Below, in pieces: positions 9,431-23,070 of a stretch of DNA of 64,000 bases; the stretch's first letter is position 1; each line of letters begins with the position of its first letter. Source of the DNA: Eopsaltria australis (Eukaryota > Chordata > Aves > Passeriformes > Petroicidae); assembly GCA_034509425.1 (NCBI GenBank), contig JAVTVJ010000513.1, forward strand, positions 372,001 through 436,000. Reading direction: 5' to 3'. The notes beneath the pieces are model-generated. The model saw only the letters and a program-made list of their open reading frames with translations. It searched no databases and was not told the origin of the DNA. The position numbers and the translations under genes were made by a program.

Positions 9431-10882
9431 ATGGGAGCTAGACAGAGCATAGAAGTCCCTAAAGCTAGTCCATTAGGGTGTGTTATAGCACATTGAAAAG
9501 AAGTTGCAGGGACCGGAGGTACTGAGAATAAGTCCACTCTTATTAAGTATTGTAGCCAGTGGTGGCTAGATGAAGGGGTGAGGTGGCCACCCACTGGGAC
9601 TCTAGATTACAACACTTTGCTACAATTAATGCTATTTTTAAGGAGGGAGGGTAAGTGGAGTGAAGTTTCGTATTTTGATATGTTCTTTTCTCTCCGAAAT
9701 CACCCAGAGTGGCAAAGAGATCGTGGGATTAAGGCTCCTCTTGACCCTCTAGTAGCTATGGAAAAGGAGAATAAAGCAAAGAGTGGGAAACTAAAGAGAT
9801 GCTGCTCAGCTTGTAGTATTGGACAGAGGTGTATAAAATTGGATAAGGTTTCCCAAAGCACATTTCAGGAACAAGGCCTGTCAGATTTATTGGAGGCCCC
9901 CCCCAACAGACAAGAAAGGGAAAGGGAAGAGAGAGATGGGGATGCAGAGGCCAGCTCACCCCCTAGCAGCCCGGTATCATCCCGGACTAGACAACGAGTC
10001 CTACAAGTCCCCCTACGAGAGGCAGTAGGACCAGGGGGAGACCCAGTGATGGTTAAAGTGCCATTCTCCTCTATTAATTTAGAAGCATGGAGGAAGGTCG
10101 CTCAGGATTATCGCAGTAACCCAGTAACTACAGCACAGAACCTGCGATATATTATCAAACAACATAATCCAGACTGGTCTGACATGCAATTATTGTTAGA
10201 ATCATTAACTTAGACAGAAAAGCAGCTAGTTCTGAAAACAGCAAGAGAACTAGCAGAAGATTATTGTAGAACCCAGCAATTAGATGTAAAAGACTATTTT
10301 CCCCTTGATAAACCAGACTGGAGACCAAACAGGGGAGAGGAGATGAAGAAGTTAGAAAGTTATCGAGAAGAGATAGCCAGAGGGATGGAACGGGCTATAC
10401 CTAAAACCATAAATTGGTCAGAGTTATATACTATTAAACAGGGGCCTTCTGAGACACCATGTGAATTTTTGGACCGACTGAGGAGTGCGATGCGGCGTCA
10501 TACACCTCTAGATCCCAGAGATGAAACAGGAATCCAACAATTAGTGAGCTTATTCTTGGGCCAATCCACAGGGGATATCAGGCATAAACTTCAGAAAATA
10601 GTAGGGCCTGAGTCAAGAAACCTAGAAAAGCTACTTGATGAGGCATGGAGAGTATTCAGCAATAGAGAAGAGGGATATAGGCAAAATACAAAGAAAGTTA
10701 TGATAGTGAGGAAGGAGAGAAGAGAAGAACGTAGACAAAGTCAACGAAAACAGAGAGGTCCACCTTGACTAGACAAAGATCAGTGCGCATTTTGTAAAGA
10801 GTTTGGGCACTGGAAGAATGAATGCCCCAAACAGAGGGGGGACAAGGGAACAAGAATGGTTGCCTGTGCCAAGGAAGACTGA
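9431..10882 (+). pseudogene. gag: gag pseudogene, body A
   Basis: Structural polyprotein remnant. The ATG at 9431 opens a frame starting MGARQS, with the glycine-2 typical of N-myristoylated matrix proteins. In-frame stops follow at 9494-9496 (TGA, after 21 codons), 10211-10213 (TAG, mid-frame) and 10766-10768 (TGA, just before nucleocapsid). Between them the frame stays the same and encodes matrix, a proline/serine-rich linker and a capsid-like segment. One CX2CX4HX4C zinc knuckle lies at about 10784-10825. The frame ends with TGA at 10880-10882. The first two stops are shared with body B; the third is private to A. It cannot make a full Gag. Confidence 0.88.
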
Positions 10883-13800
10883 GGAGGACTGGGAGATCTC
10901 ACCCCAGCTGATCCCCTGGTTGTGACAATGAAGCTGGAGAAGGAAGGGAAAAGGTGGAGTTTCTAATTGACACAAGAGCAACATACTCAGTACTGAATAA
11001 AGCCCTGGTGCCCGTGAGAAAGGATTATGTTATGATGCAAGGAGCCACTGGCCAATCTGAAAAAGCTTATTTCTGTAAACCTTTAAAATATAAATTTGGG
11101 AAACAGTGGGGCATCCACAAATTTTTATATATGCCGAACTCTCCAAAGGCTCTCCTGGGAAGAGACCTATTAGAGCAACTACAAGCAACCATTATGTTTA
11201 AAGATGGGGAAATTATTCTGGAGGTAAATGATCAACAATATGTGGAGGTGTTAAGTCTGATACTGACAACCACTGAGATCGGGGAAGAAATCAGTGAAGA
11301 AATAGTTAGTCAGGTGTTCCCTGGAGTGTGGGCTTCTAATGTGCCAGGAAGGGCAAAGAACACACCTCCTATAGTAATTAACCTCAAGGAAGGAAAACAC
11401 TCAGTCAAGATTAAGCAGTATCCTTTGAGAAAAGAGGACAGAGAAGGAATTGGGCCAGTGACTGAAAATTTTCTACAACTAGGTTTATTGAAAGAATGCC
11501 AATCTGACTTCAACACTCCTATATTACCTGTTCGGAAACCCGATGGGTCATATCGAGTGGTGCAAGACTTAAGGGCTGTTAATAAAATAACTGAAGATCT
11601 TTACCCAGTGGTAGCAAATCCGTATACTTTTATTGACATGTTTAACACCAGAGCTAACTTAGTTTACCGTTTTAGACTTAAAAGATGCCTTCTTTTGCCT
11701 TCCTCTCCATGAAGCCAGTCAGAAAATTTTTGGCTTTGAATGGGAAAATCCTAAAAGCGAGCGTAAAACCCAACTCACATGGACAGTTCTTCCTCAGGGG
11801 TTCAAAAATTCCCCCACCTTGTTTGGGGAACAGCTTGCAAAGGACCTAGAAGCCTGGGAGGCTCCACCAGAAAAAAAGAAGCTGTTGCAGTATGTGGATG
11901 ATCTCCTTATAGCCACTAAGACAAGAGGCATGTGTGGCATGGACGGTGAGTCTTTTAAACTTTTTAGGGCTCCAGGGGTACAGGGTGTCAAAGAAGATGG
12001 CTCAAGTGGTAAAGCAAAAAGTAATTTACCTAGGGTATGAAGTTAGTGCTGGACAATGGACTTTAGGGCAAGACCGTAAAGAAACAATATGCCAAACCCC
12101 GCAACCCCAGACAGTAAAAGAGCTGTGAACCTTTTTGGAGATGACAGGATGGAGTAGATTGTGGATTTACAACTATGGAATGCTCATCAAACCTCTGTAT
12201 GCACTTATCGCAAGTGGGAGCAGAGATCTCCAGTGGACCAAGGAAGCCACTCGAGCCTTTTCTCAGTTGAAGGATGCCCTTATGTCAGCCCCAGCCCTAG
12301 GACTCCCGGACGTGAGTAAACCCTTTTTTTCTGTTTTCGCATGAGAAACAGGGGATAGCGTTGAGAATACTGGCACAGAATCTAGGCCCATATCGAAGGG
12401 CAGTTGCCTATTTATCCAAGCAGCTAGATGCAGCCGCTAAAGGATGGCCAGGATGCCTCAGGGCTGTAGCAGCAGTTGTGATGAATATTCAGGAAGCACA
12501 GAAATTCACCTTGGGCCAGAAAATGACTGTGCTGGTGTCCCACACAGTGTCCTCAGTACTAGAAGTGAAAGGTGGGCACTGGCTTTCCCTTCAAAGATTT
12601 CTGAAATACCAAGCCATTATGGTAGAACAAAATTATGTGGAAATAGTGGTGACTAATATTGTCAACCTAGCTTCCTTTCTCAGCGGAAATCAAGGAGAGC
12701 CGGTGCAACACGACTGTCTGGAAACCATTGAAGCCACCTACTCCAGCCGCCCAGACTTGAAGGACACCCCTTTCGATGACACAGAAATTGGTTTACAGAT
12801 GAGAGTAGCTACGTCATCAGTAGAAAACGACATGCTGGATATGCAGTTACCACTTGCAAAGAAGTAATAATATCTGATCCCCTACCCACAGACACCTCTG
12901 CACAGAAAACCAAGATAATCGCCCTGACCCGTACCTTGGAGATGGCAAAAGGGGAAAAATAAATATCTACACAGACTCGAAATATGCATTCAAAGTTGTG
13001 CATGCACATAAAGCTATCTAAAAAAAAAAAAAAGACTATTGAATTCACATGAGAAAAACATTAAACATGCACAAAAAATAATGAAACTATTAGAAGCAGT
13101 CCAGATGCCCAAAAAAGTAGCAATTATGCACATTAGAGCACACCAGAAGGTGAGCTCAGAATTGGAAGAAGGAAATGAGCTGGCAGATAAAGAGGCAAAA
13201 GAAGCAGCAAAAAGTAAAATAACAATTAAAGGAACCCTGATTCCAGACAGACAGATATTTCTCAAAAGTAAGTCAGAATACAATAAAAAAAATAAGAAAT
13301 TTATTGAAGACCAAGAAAGAACATATAACCAAGAAGGATGGGCCGTCACTGCAGATGGGAAGCTGGTTGTCCCTTCTCAGATATTATAGTCCTTAATAAA
13401 AGAGGAACATCAGAAAACACACTGGAGAACAGAGGCCTTGTATAGCTATCTAATTGAAAAGATTACTGCCAGAAATTTGTATGCTACTGTCACCCAGGTG
13501 ACCAGGCAATGCGATCTTTGCCTCCAGACTAATCCTAAGAATACCCCTAAACCGAAACTTGGTCAGATTGGAAGAGGCCAGAGGCCTGGGCAACAATGGC
13601 AGGTTGACTTTTCAGAACTTCCAAGAAAAGAGGAGTACCGATATTTGCTAGTTTTAACAGATACCTTTTCAAAGTAGCCAGACACTTTCCCCACTAGAAC
13701 TGCCAAAGCCCAAGAAGTAACCAAAATATTGTTGCAAGAAATAATACCACACTTCAGAGTTCCAGCCACAATATCCTCAGGTAGAGGACCACACTTTATT

Positions 13801-14361
13801 TCCAAAATAGTGCAGCAAGTGAGTCGCCACTTGAGTATAAACTGGGAACTCCACACTCCATACCATCCCCAGTCGAGTGACCAAGTAGAAAAAATGAATC
13901 ATTTAATTAAGCAGCAAATTGTGAAACTAGGGCAAGAAGTTAATTTACCCTGGCCCCAATCTCTCCCATTGGCATTGCTACAAATCCAAACTAAACCAAG
14001 GACTAAAGAAAAGCTAAGTCCCTTTAAAATGCTTTATAAGAGGCCATATAAAGTGCAAAAAGAAATCTCTACCCAAATTAGAGATTAAACACTTTCCACC
14101 TATTTAGTAGCCCTAAGTAAACAACTTAGAAAAATTAAAAAGTATGCGGCTAGAACTCAGAGCAAAGAGCTAGATAGACCTGTGCATGACATACAGCCTG
14201 GAGATTATGTGTATGTTAAGTCTTTTACAGGAAAGACTCTGGAACCACAGTGGGAAGGACCATTCCAAGTGCTACTGACAACCCAGACTGCAATTAAGAT
14301 CAAAGAACAGGGTGCCTGGATTCATCATACGCAAATAAAAAAAGCCCCAAGAACTCCTTAG
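10883..14361 (+). pseudogene. pol: pro-pol pseudogene, body A
   Basis: Remnant of protease, reverse transcriptase, RNase H and integrase. The protease catalytic motif reads LIDTRATYS near 10963-10989, with Arg where Gly is required. The RT fingers motif LPVRKPDGSYRV lies near 11524-11560 and the catalytic YVDD at 11891-11902. RNase H traces are TDSKYAF near 12970 and HIRAHQK near 13130. The integrase has an HHCC zinc-binding region (13405-13530) and a DDE core whose second Asp is Gly here (GGT at 13780-13782). The frame changes near 10953 (one base missing relative to B), near 11700 and between 11930 and 12130. Stops lie at 12126, 12342, 12865, 13387, 13675 and 14086, and there is an A-run at 13020-13034. 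It is inactive. Confidence 0.88.
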
Positions 14362-14411
14362 CAAGCAACACTAAGTGATAATGAACTGAAACTGAAACTT
14401 ACTCGAGAAAG

Positions 14412-16374
14412 ATGAATGGACTCTGGGTAGAAATGTTAGCTTGGAGAGTTGTATCTCTCCTGATTATAGCCATGACCATAACTGCAAAACCACGCGTGTA
14501 CCAAATATTTGAGCACAATATCTGTCAAAAAAAGGCTTATGACACCCAGTCTCGCAAAATACCGTTCCAGATGCTAAAGGTCATGAATCCATCTATTTAA
14601 AAAAAGAAAGATGTTTGAGGTTGCGAATATGCATTCGTTCAAGACAGATTCCTTAAGTCCCGCCAAAAACCTATAGAGTTAATTCAAATTGATTCCGGAT
14701 GCTGTGAGACATGCTTATCTACTTGTCCTGAATTTAAGCTTAAAATAGAAAAGTGCGCAATTAAAAGTAATAACTTAGACTACAATATTACTCAAGATTG
14801 TGTTATAGCCCAAGATGATAAAATAAGTCAGCCAACCCAAAAACCAGAAGAAGCCACAGCTGCTCACACCCAAAACACCCCAAAAAACCCAATTTCAGCC
14901 TATAGTCTCCAGAATTAGACCTTATGCAATTAAGAAGGCAGAAATCCAAAGACTGCTACTGAATCCAAAATAGTCCTTAAAGCAAATAAAGATAGAAATG
15001 CAAATAAATGCTTCAGCTGTTCAATCAGAGTGCACTCCATTCCTTAAGACTTCCTTTATAAATTAGACCATTTAGTTACAAAAACGTGCACCTAACATTT
15101 TTAAGCAGAAGAGAGACCTTACAAGAATACTAAGAACAAGACTAAAAATCCTGAATTCGACAGACTCAGAAGTACTAATGAACAAATTAACTGCAGCTAA
15201 GAGTGACGTAGTTAAATTACAACAACCCTTACAATCCTCATTGCTAGCTCTTAGCACCAGTCAATAGAAGTTGTCCAAAATTTTACCGAAATAAGAAGAA
15301 ATACAAGAACAAAATCATAGACTAATAATAAATACCGTAAGTGCAGCTAGTGAAAATATGTATCTAGCCCTCAGATGTGTACAAGCACAAATATAGATGC
15401 AATCAGTAGCTGCCTCAATTACCAAAGAAAGTAGTGAAGGCACATTCCCTGCAGAAGTCCGGAAGGTTGTTTGGGACCATGCCTCCGATTTAGAAAGAGA
15501 ACTTCAGTCATAGTGAGTTTTAGTTAACTTCACCTATGATCCTGTAACCAGCATGGTAACGGCCTTTGTTTCAACTGTACATAATGTGTTGGTGAGTCTG
15601 ATATACCCAATAGTTCCCCTAAGACTAAACCATGAAAGAACCATCCTATATCCCTCAGGACACAGGATGTGGGCACAAAAAGTGGAAGGGAAATGGAGAA
15701 CTATTAATATAGAGTCCTGTGCCAGGAAAAAACAACTTAGATTCATATGTGAAGAGAATATAAATAGTGATCAAGATACTTGCCTGGATACAAAACAGAG
15801 TATTTGTCACTTTGAAGCCCGTTCAGTCAATCAGACAACCCTGCTGGTATACATAGGTCAAAGTTGTGTGTGTCTCAGAACACCATGCTCTTCGGTAGTG
15901 GTAGATGGACTAATCAGAAATGAAACTCAGTCCAATTTGTGCATTTGTAACTTTATCAGAATTGAAGGATGTGACTTTTCTTATCAGGCACCAGTAGTAT
16001 CTCATCAATATATAAAGACAAACCTGACCACGGTACAGGAAATATCACCTGTGCCCATAAGGATGAATCTAACTTTGGTTAAGCAACTATTGAAGCACGA
16101 GGATTTAAAGGAAATTCTCAGAGAAATTAGAGATATGGGAAAGAGGACTCTGATCACAATACATCATGATACAGAAACCATACGAAGCGTTTTCAAAAGA
16201 TTGAATAAAGACGCATCTCATCATTGGTGGGACACACTTTTTAGATAGTCACCAAAAGCGACTAGACTCCTCAATGCAGCAACTCATCCAGCTGTTGTTT
16301 TACTAATCCCAGTTAGTGTAAGTTTGTGTATGTCCATTGTCATGCTCTTTTGGAATTGGAGGATGATACAATGA
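14412..16374 (+). pseudogene. env: env pseudogene, body A
   Basis: Envelope remnant. An ATG at 14412 opens 62 codons with a hydrophobic signal-like stretch (WRVVSLLIIAMTITA), then stops. The middle third (14600-15552) is full of stops, although a Cys-rich surface-type piece is visible near 14698-14760. The longest open part, 15553-16248, holds Cys-rich and N-glycosylation sites, and HHWWDTLF just before the stop. TAG at 16246-16248 interrupts it immediately before the hydrophobic membrane segment, where body B has TGG. The frame finally ends at 16372-16374. It cannot encode a membrane-anchored Env. The Env family could not be named with confidence. Confidence 0.8.
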
Positions 16375-16487
16375 ATGGAGGTACTAACCTCATTGTCAAA
16401 GGTACATGGTAATGCCTTAAGAGATACATATCAGGGAAATAGAGAGAAAGAATTTTTGTACTAAGTAAAAGAATTTACTTATTTTCT

Positions 16488-16501
16488 AGAAAAGGGGGGA
16501 C
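16488..16501 (+). other. Polypurine tract, body A
   Basis: AGAAAAGGGGGGAC immediately precedes the TG of LTR2, the expected place for priming of plus-strand DNA. Confidence 0.85.
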
Positions 16502-17031
16502 TGAAACAGGGGATTTAAGAGTTAAAACTTAGAGTAGATGAAACAATAAGATTTATTATCCTGTTCTCCAAGGACGGAGGGGAGGCTGAAGAGATAAGGG
16601 GGGCCCTTCGAAAGATACCTGGTATCTGTCAAAATGTTGCTGAGCTTGCAAAAATAAAAGGGGGCCACCACGGCAAAAGAAAGAGCACGCATGTGCAAAA
16701 CTCATGGGGTCAAAAATTCATGAGAGGTAGAATCCTCTTACTTCATCCTTTCAAGCCCCCAGACTCAAATTAAGACCACCACCTCAATAAAAGGGACAGA
16801 TTGCGCAGCCGCAACTGATTTACATATGAAGCGGAGAACAGGCAGGGACAAGTAATAAATATGTATAGGCATTGTGGAATATGCATGCTTTTTGTAGATA
16901 AATATGTAATTGGAAGCTGTAAAAGGTACGAAGGATTTGGGAAGGTGCTCTCCCCCTGCGTCCGGCGCTGAATAAAATACGTACCTACTTTACAACTCTA
17001 ACAGGTTGTGGAGTCTTTATACCACGTGTCA
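16502..17031 (+). repeat. LTR 2 (shared middle LTR)
   Basis: It starts TGAAACAGGG after the polypurine tract and ends GTGTCA before a primer binding site, so it is at once the 3' LTR of body A and the 5' LTR of body B. An AATAAA lies near 16971. It resembles LTR3 more than LTR1. Confidence 0.93.
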
Positions 17032-17033
17032 AT

Positions 17034-17051
17034 TGGCGAGCCAGCCAGGAG
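17034..17051 (+). other. Primer binding site, tRNA-Arg type (body B)
   Basis: The 18 bases are identical to the site of body A, two bases after the LTR2 end. Confidence 0.85.
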
Positions 17052-17325
17052 GGCTCTGTCCATCCGCAGAGACGGGCTGAGGGACGGAGGGCTCCACGGC
17101 GCGCCCCGGGATTTCCTGGAGGAGAACTCCGAGACCTCGGCTCACTTACTGCGGGGACAGATAAGGACTACTGGCTTGCGGCTAAAACAGTACGTATTAA
17201 TCTTAGAGGATTTAGTAAAACGTACGTGTGGTTGGAGGGCTGTTGGTAAATCTCAGGAGACGTCCTGCGTGCAACATAGTCCCTTGGTAGGTAAAAGCTT
17301 GCAAGCTGTTGGTGGAAGGGAGCGA

Positions 17326-17471
17326 ACACTGGCAAGGCCCGCTCCGCTCCTCCATAGGTCTAGGAGGGGGAGGGAGAAGAAAGGGGGACCGCAGTCACTA
17401 AACACTGGCAAGGCCCGCTCCGCTCCTCCATAGGTCTAGGAGGGGGAGGGAGAAGGAAGGGGGACCGGTGT
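17326..17471 (+). repeat. Tandem leader hairpins (body B)
   Basis: Same two ~75-base repeats as in body A. In the first unit the closing arm has changed (ACCGCAGT instead of ACCGGTGT), so that outer stem is weakened. The second unit keeps ACACTGG facing CCGGTGT at 17465-17471. Confidence 0.55.
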
Positions 17472-17581
17472 CATTGATAGATCAGTAGTGGGTTGAGTAA
17501 ACTTTTTCCTGAGATATTGGAACTAAGGTGGTGTGTTTGAGTCCGGACTTTGTGAGTGTGGTGAATGCGTGGGTGAGCAAT

Positions 17582-18035
17582 GTTGTGTCATCGTTGTTTT
17601 ATTGTTATCTAACCGCAGTTTTATCATTGTTTCATTGTTGCTTTATTTTTACTGGTGTTTTGCCATTGCTAATGAATTTGGGAGAGGTAGTGGATTTTTG
17701 AAGCAAAATTGCCATCTTGTGTTATAATTGCAATGCTGTGTCATTGTTTTATTGTTATTTAACTGCAGTTTTATCATTGTTTCACTGTTGCTTTATTGGT
17801 ACTGGGGTTTTGCTGTTGCTACTGAGTTCGGGAGAGGTTGTGGATTTTTGAAAGTTATAATTGCAATGTTGCGTCCTTGTTGTTTTATTGTTGTCTAACT
17901 GCAGTTTTATAATTGTTTAATTGCTGCTTTATTGTTACTGGTGTCTTGTTGTTGCTAACGAGTTTGCGAGAGGTAGTGGATTTTTTTTTTGTAAGTGGAA
18001 TTGTCATCTTGTGTTAGTTGTAATTGTAATGAGAT
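17582..18035 (+). repeat. Threefold ~145-bp leader repeat (body B)
   Basis: Same three T-rich direct repeats as in body A, with a few substitutions and a shorter final T-run interrupted by G. Confidence 0.8.
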
Positions 18036-18122
18036 CAGCTGTCTAAGTTTATTTGTGATACAACACTACCACCTTGTGGCAAAATTTACAATTGCAGCAA
18101 GGTATAAGGGAAAGAGGAGGCA

Positions 18123-19590
18123 ATGGGAGCTAGACAGAGCATAGAAGTCCCTAAAGCTAGTCCATTAGGGTGTGTTATAGCACATTGAAAAGAAGTTGCA
18201 GGGACCGGAGGTACTGAGAATAAGTCCACTCTTATTAAGTAAGTATTGTAGCCAGTGGTAGCCTCTGTATAGGCTAGATGAAGGGGTGAGGTGGCCACCC
18301 ACTGGGACTCTAGATTACAACACTTTGCCACAATTAATGCTATTTTTAAGGAGGGAGGGTAAGTGGAGTGAAGTTTCGTATTGTGATATGTTCTTTTCTC
18401 TCCGAAATCACCCAGAGTGGCAAAGAGATCGTGGGATTAAGGCTCCTCTTGACCCTCTAGTAGCTATGGAAAAGGAGAATAAAGCAAAGAGTGGGAAACT
18501 AAAGAGATGCTGCTCAGCTTGTAGTATTGGACAGAGGTGTATAAAATTGGATAAGGTTTCCCAAAGCACATTTCAGGAACAAGGCCTGTCAGATTTATTG
18601 GAGGCCCCCCCCAACAGACAAGAAAGGGAAAGGGAAGAGAGAGATGGGGATGCAGAGGCCAGCTCACCCCCTAGCAGCCCGGTATCATCCCGGACTAGAC
18701 AACGAGTCCTACAAGTCCCCCTACGAGAGGCAGTAGGACCAGGGGGAGACCCAGTGATGGTTAAAGTGCCATTCTCCTCTATTAATTTAGAAGCATGGAG
18801 GAAGGTCGCTCAGGATTATCGCAGTAACCCAGTAACTACAGCACAGAACCTGCGATATATTATCAAACAACATAATCCAGACTGGTCTGACATGCAATTA
18901 TTGTTAGAATCATTAACTTAGACAGAAAAGCAGCTAGTTCTGAAAACAGCAAGAGAACTAGCAGAAGATTATTGTAGAACCCAGCAATTAGATGTAAAAG
19001 ACTATTTTCCCCTTGATAAACCAGACTGGAGACCAAACAGGGGAGAGGAGATGAAGAAGTTAGAAAGTTATCGGGAATGGATAGCCAGAGGGATGGAACG
19101 GGCTATACCTAAAACCATAAATTGGTCAGAGTTATATACTATTAAACAGGGGCCTTCTGAGACACCATCTGAATTTTTGGACCGACTGAGGAGTGCGATG
19201 CGGCGTCATACACCTCTAGATCCCAGAGATGAAACAGGAATCCAACAATTAGTGAGCTTATTCTTGGGCCAATCCACAGGGGATATCAGGCATAAACTTC
19301 AGAAAATAGTAGGGCCTGAGTCAAGAAACCTAGAAAAGCTACTTGATGAGGCATGGAGAGTATTCAGCAATAGAGAAGAGGGATATAGGCAAAATACGAA
19401 GAAAGTTATGATAGTGAGGAAGGAGAGAAGAGAAGAACGTAGACAAAGTCAACGAAAACAGAGAGGTCCACCCCGACTAGACAAAGATCAGTGCGCATTT
19501 TGTAAAGAGTTTGGGCACTGGAAGAATGAATGCCCCGAACGGAGGGGGGACAAGGGAACAAGAATGGTTGCCTGTGCCAAGGAAGACTGA
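18123..19590 (+). pseudogene. gag: gag pseudogene, body B
   Basis: Same layout as in body A: an ATG starting MGARQS, the shared TGA after 21 codons and the shared mid-frame TAG at 18919-18921. Relative to body A it has 16 extra bases near 18240-18280 (a TAAG duplication plus 12 bases), which shifts the frame. The segment 19051-19590 is open through nucleocapsid, with an intact CX2CX4HX4C knuckle at 19492-19533. It ends in TGA at 19588-19590, directly in frame with the protease. Confidence 0.88.
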
Positions 19591-22500
19591 GGAGGACTGG
19601 GAGATCTTACCCCAGCTGATCCCCTGGTTGTGACAATGAAGCTGGAGAAGGAAGGGAAAAGGGTGGAGTTTCTAATTGACACAAGAGCAACATACTCAGT
19701 ACTGAATAAAGCCCTGGTGCCCGTGAGAAAGGATTATGTTATGGTGCAAGGAGCCACTGGCCAATCTGAAAAGGCTTATTTCTGTAAACCTTTAAAATAT
19801 AAATTTGGGAAACAGTGGGGCATCCACAAATTTTTATATATGCCGAACTCTCCAAAGGCTCTCCTGGGACGAGACCTATTAGAGCAACTACAAGCAACCA
19901 TTATGTTTAAAGATGGGGAAATTATTCTGGAGGTAAATGATCAACAATATGTGGAGGTGTTAAGTCTGATACTGACAACCACTGAGATCGGGGAAGAAAT
20001 CAGTGAAGAAATAGTTAGTCAGGTGTTCTCTGGAGTGTGGGCTTCTAATGTGCCAGGAAGGGCAAAGAACGCACCTCCTATAGTAATTAACCTCAAGGAA
20101 GGTAAACACTCAGTCAGGATTAAGCAGTATCCTTTGAGAAAAGAGGACAGAGAAGGAATTGGGCCAGTGACTGAAAATTTTCTACAACTAGGTTTATTGA
20201 AAGAATGCCAATCTGACTTCAACACTCCTATATTACCTGTTCGGAAACCCGATGGGTCATATCGAGTGGTGCAAGACTTAAGGGCTGTTAATAAAATAAC
20301 TGAAGATCTTTACCCAGTGGTAGCAAATCCGTATACTTTTATTGACATGTTTAACACCAGAGCTAACTTAGTTTACCGTTTTAGACTTAAAAGATGCCTT
20401 CTTTTGCCTTCCTCTCCATGAAGCCAGTCAGAAAATTTTTGGCTTTGAATGGGAAAATCCTAAAAGCGAGCGTAAAACCCAACTCACATGGACAGTTCTT
20501 CCTCAGAGGTTCAAAAATTCCCCCACATTGTTTGGGGAGCAGCTTGCAAAGGACCTAGAAGCCTGGGAGGCTCCACCAGAAAAAAAGAAGCTGTTGCAGT
20601 ATGTGGATGATCTCCTTATAGCCACTAAGACAAGAGGCATGTGTGGCATGGACGGTGAGTCTTTTAAACTTTTTAGGGCTCCAGGGGTACAGGGTGTCAA
20701 AGAAGAAGGCTCAAGTGGTAAAGCAAAAAGTAATTTACCTAGGGTACAAAGTTAGTGCTGGACAACGGACTTTAGGGCAAGACCGTAAAGAAACGATATG
20801 CCAAACCCTGCAACCCCAGACAGTAAAAGAGCTGTGAACCTTTTTGGGGATGACAGGATGGTGTAGATTGTGGATTTACAACTATGGACTGCTCGTCAAA
20901 CCCCTGTATGCACTTATCGCAAGTGGGAGCAGAGATCTCCAGTGGACCAAGGAAGTCACTCGAGCCTTTTCTCAGTTGAAAGATGCCCTTATGTCAGCCC
21001 CAGCCCTAGGACTCCCAGACGTGAGTAAACCGTTTTTTTCTGTTTTCGCATGAGAAACAGGGGATAGCGTTGAGAATACTGGCACAGAATCTAGGCCCAT
21101 ATCGAAGGGCAGTTGCCTATTTATCCAAGCAGCTAGATGCAGCCGCTAAGGGATGGCCAGGATGCCTCAGGGCTGTAGCAGCAGTTGTGATGAATATTCA
21201 GGAAGCACAGAAATTCACCTTGGGCCAGAAAATGACTGTGCTGGTGTCCCACACAGTGTCCTCAGTACTAGAAGTGAAAGGTGGGCACTGGCTTTCCCCT
21301 CAAAGATTTTTGAAATACCAAGCCATTATGGTAGAACAAGATGATGTGGAAATAGTGGTGACTAATATTGTCAACCCAGCTTCCTTTCTCAGCGGAAATC
21401 AAGGAGAGCCGGTGCAACACGATTGTCTGGAAACCATTGAAGCCACCTACTCCAGCCGCCCAGACTTGAAGGACACCCATTTCGATGACACAGAAATTGG
21501 TTTACAGATGAGAGTAGCTACGTCATCAGTAGAAAATGACATGCTGGATATGCAGTTACCACTTGCAAAGAAGTAATAATATCTGATCCCCTACCCACAG
21601 ACACCTCTGCACAGAAAGCCAAGATAATCGCCCTGACCCGTACCTTGGAGATGGCAAAAGGGGAAAAATAAATATCTACACAGACTCGAAATATGCATTC
21701 AAAGTTGTGCATGCACATAAAGCTATCTAAAAAAAAAAAAAAGACTATTGAATTCACATGAGAAAAACATTAAACATGCACAAAAAATAATGAAACTATT
21801 AGAAGCAGTCCAGATGCCCAAAAAAGTAGCAATTATGCACATTAGAGCACACCAGAAGGTGAGCTCAGAATTGGAAGAAGGAAATGAGCTGGCAGATAAA
21901 GAGGCAAAAGAAGCAGCAAAAAGTAAAATAACAATTAAAGGAACCCTGATTCCAGATAGACAGATATTTCTCAAAAGTAAGCCAGAATACAATAAAAAAA
22001 ATAAGAAATTTATTGAAGACCAAGAAAGAACATATAACCAAGAAGGATGGGCCATCACTGCAGATGGGAAGCTGGTTGTCCCTTCTCAGATATTATAGTC
22101 CTTAATAAAAGAGGAACATCAGAAAACACACTGGAGAACAGAGGCCTTGTATAGCTATCTAATTGAAAAGATTACTGCCAGAAATTTGTATGCTACTGTC
22201 ACCCAGGTGACCAGGCAATGCGATCTTTGCCTCCAGACTAATCCTAAGAATACCCCTAAACCGAAACTTGGTCAGATTGGAAGAGGCCAGAGGCCTGGGC
22301 AACAATGGCAGGTTGACTTTTCAGAACTTCCAAGAAAAGAGGAGTACCGATATTTGCTAGTTTTAACAGATACCTTTTCAAAGTAGCCAGACACTTTCCC
22401 CACTAGAACTGCCAAAGCCCAAGAAGTAACCAAAATATTGTTGCAAGAAATAATACCACACTTCAGAGTTCCAGCCACAATATCCTCAGATAGAGGACCA

Positions 22501-23070
22501 CACTTTATTTCCAAAATAGTGCAGCAAGTGAGTCGCCACTTGAGTATAAACTGGGAACTCCACACTCCATACCATCCCCAGTCGAGTGACCAAGTAGAAA
22601 AAATGAATCATTTAATTAAGCAGCAAATTGTGAAACTAGGGCAAGAAGTTAATTTACCCTGGCCTCAATCTCTCCCATTGGCATTGCTACAAATCCAAAC
22701 TAAACCAAGAACTAAAGAAAAGCTAAGTCCCTTTAAAATGCTTTATAAGAGGCCATATAAAGTGCAAAAAGAAATCTCTACCCAAATTAGAGATGAAACA
22801 CTTTCCACCTATTTAGTAGCCCTAAGTAAACAACTTAGAAAAATTAAAAAGTATGCGGCTAGAACTCAGAGCAAAGAGCTAGATAGACCTGTGCATGACA
22901 TACAGCCTGGAGATTATGTGTATGTTAAGTCTTTTACAGAAAAGACTCTGGAACCACAGTGGGAAGGACCATTCCAAGTGCTACTGACAACCCAGACTGC
23001 AATTAAGATCAAAGAACAGGGCGCCTGGATTCATCATACGCAAATAAAAAAAGCCCCAAGAACTCCTTAG
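19591..23070 (+). pseudogene. pol: pro-pol pseudogene, body B
   Basis: The protease-RT start is open from gag's stop to 20421 in gag's own frame. The protease motif is LIDTRATYS (GAC ACA AGA at 19678-19686), with Gly replaced by Arg as in body A. RT has LPVRKPDGSYRV and YVDD at 20600-20611, but frames change near 20410 and 20640-20750, with TGA at 20835 and 21051. RNase H (21070-21960) is broken by TAA at 21574 and an A-run near 21731. Integrase keeps the HHCC region, the first Asp strand, the second Asp (GAT at 22489-22491, lost in body A) and a Glu in the following helix. Its C-terminal WEGPFQV segment is open to 23070. TAG at 22096 and 22384 still split it. Confidence 0.88.
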
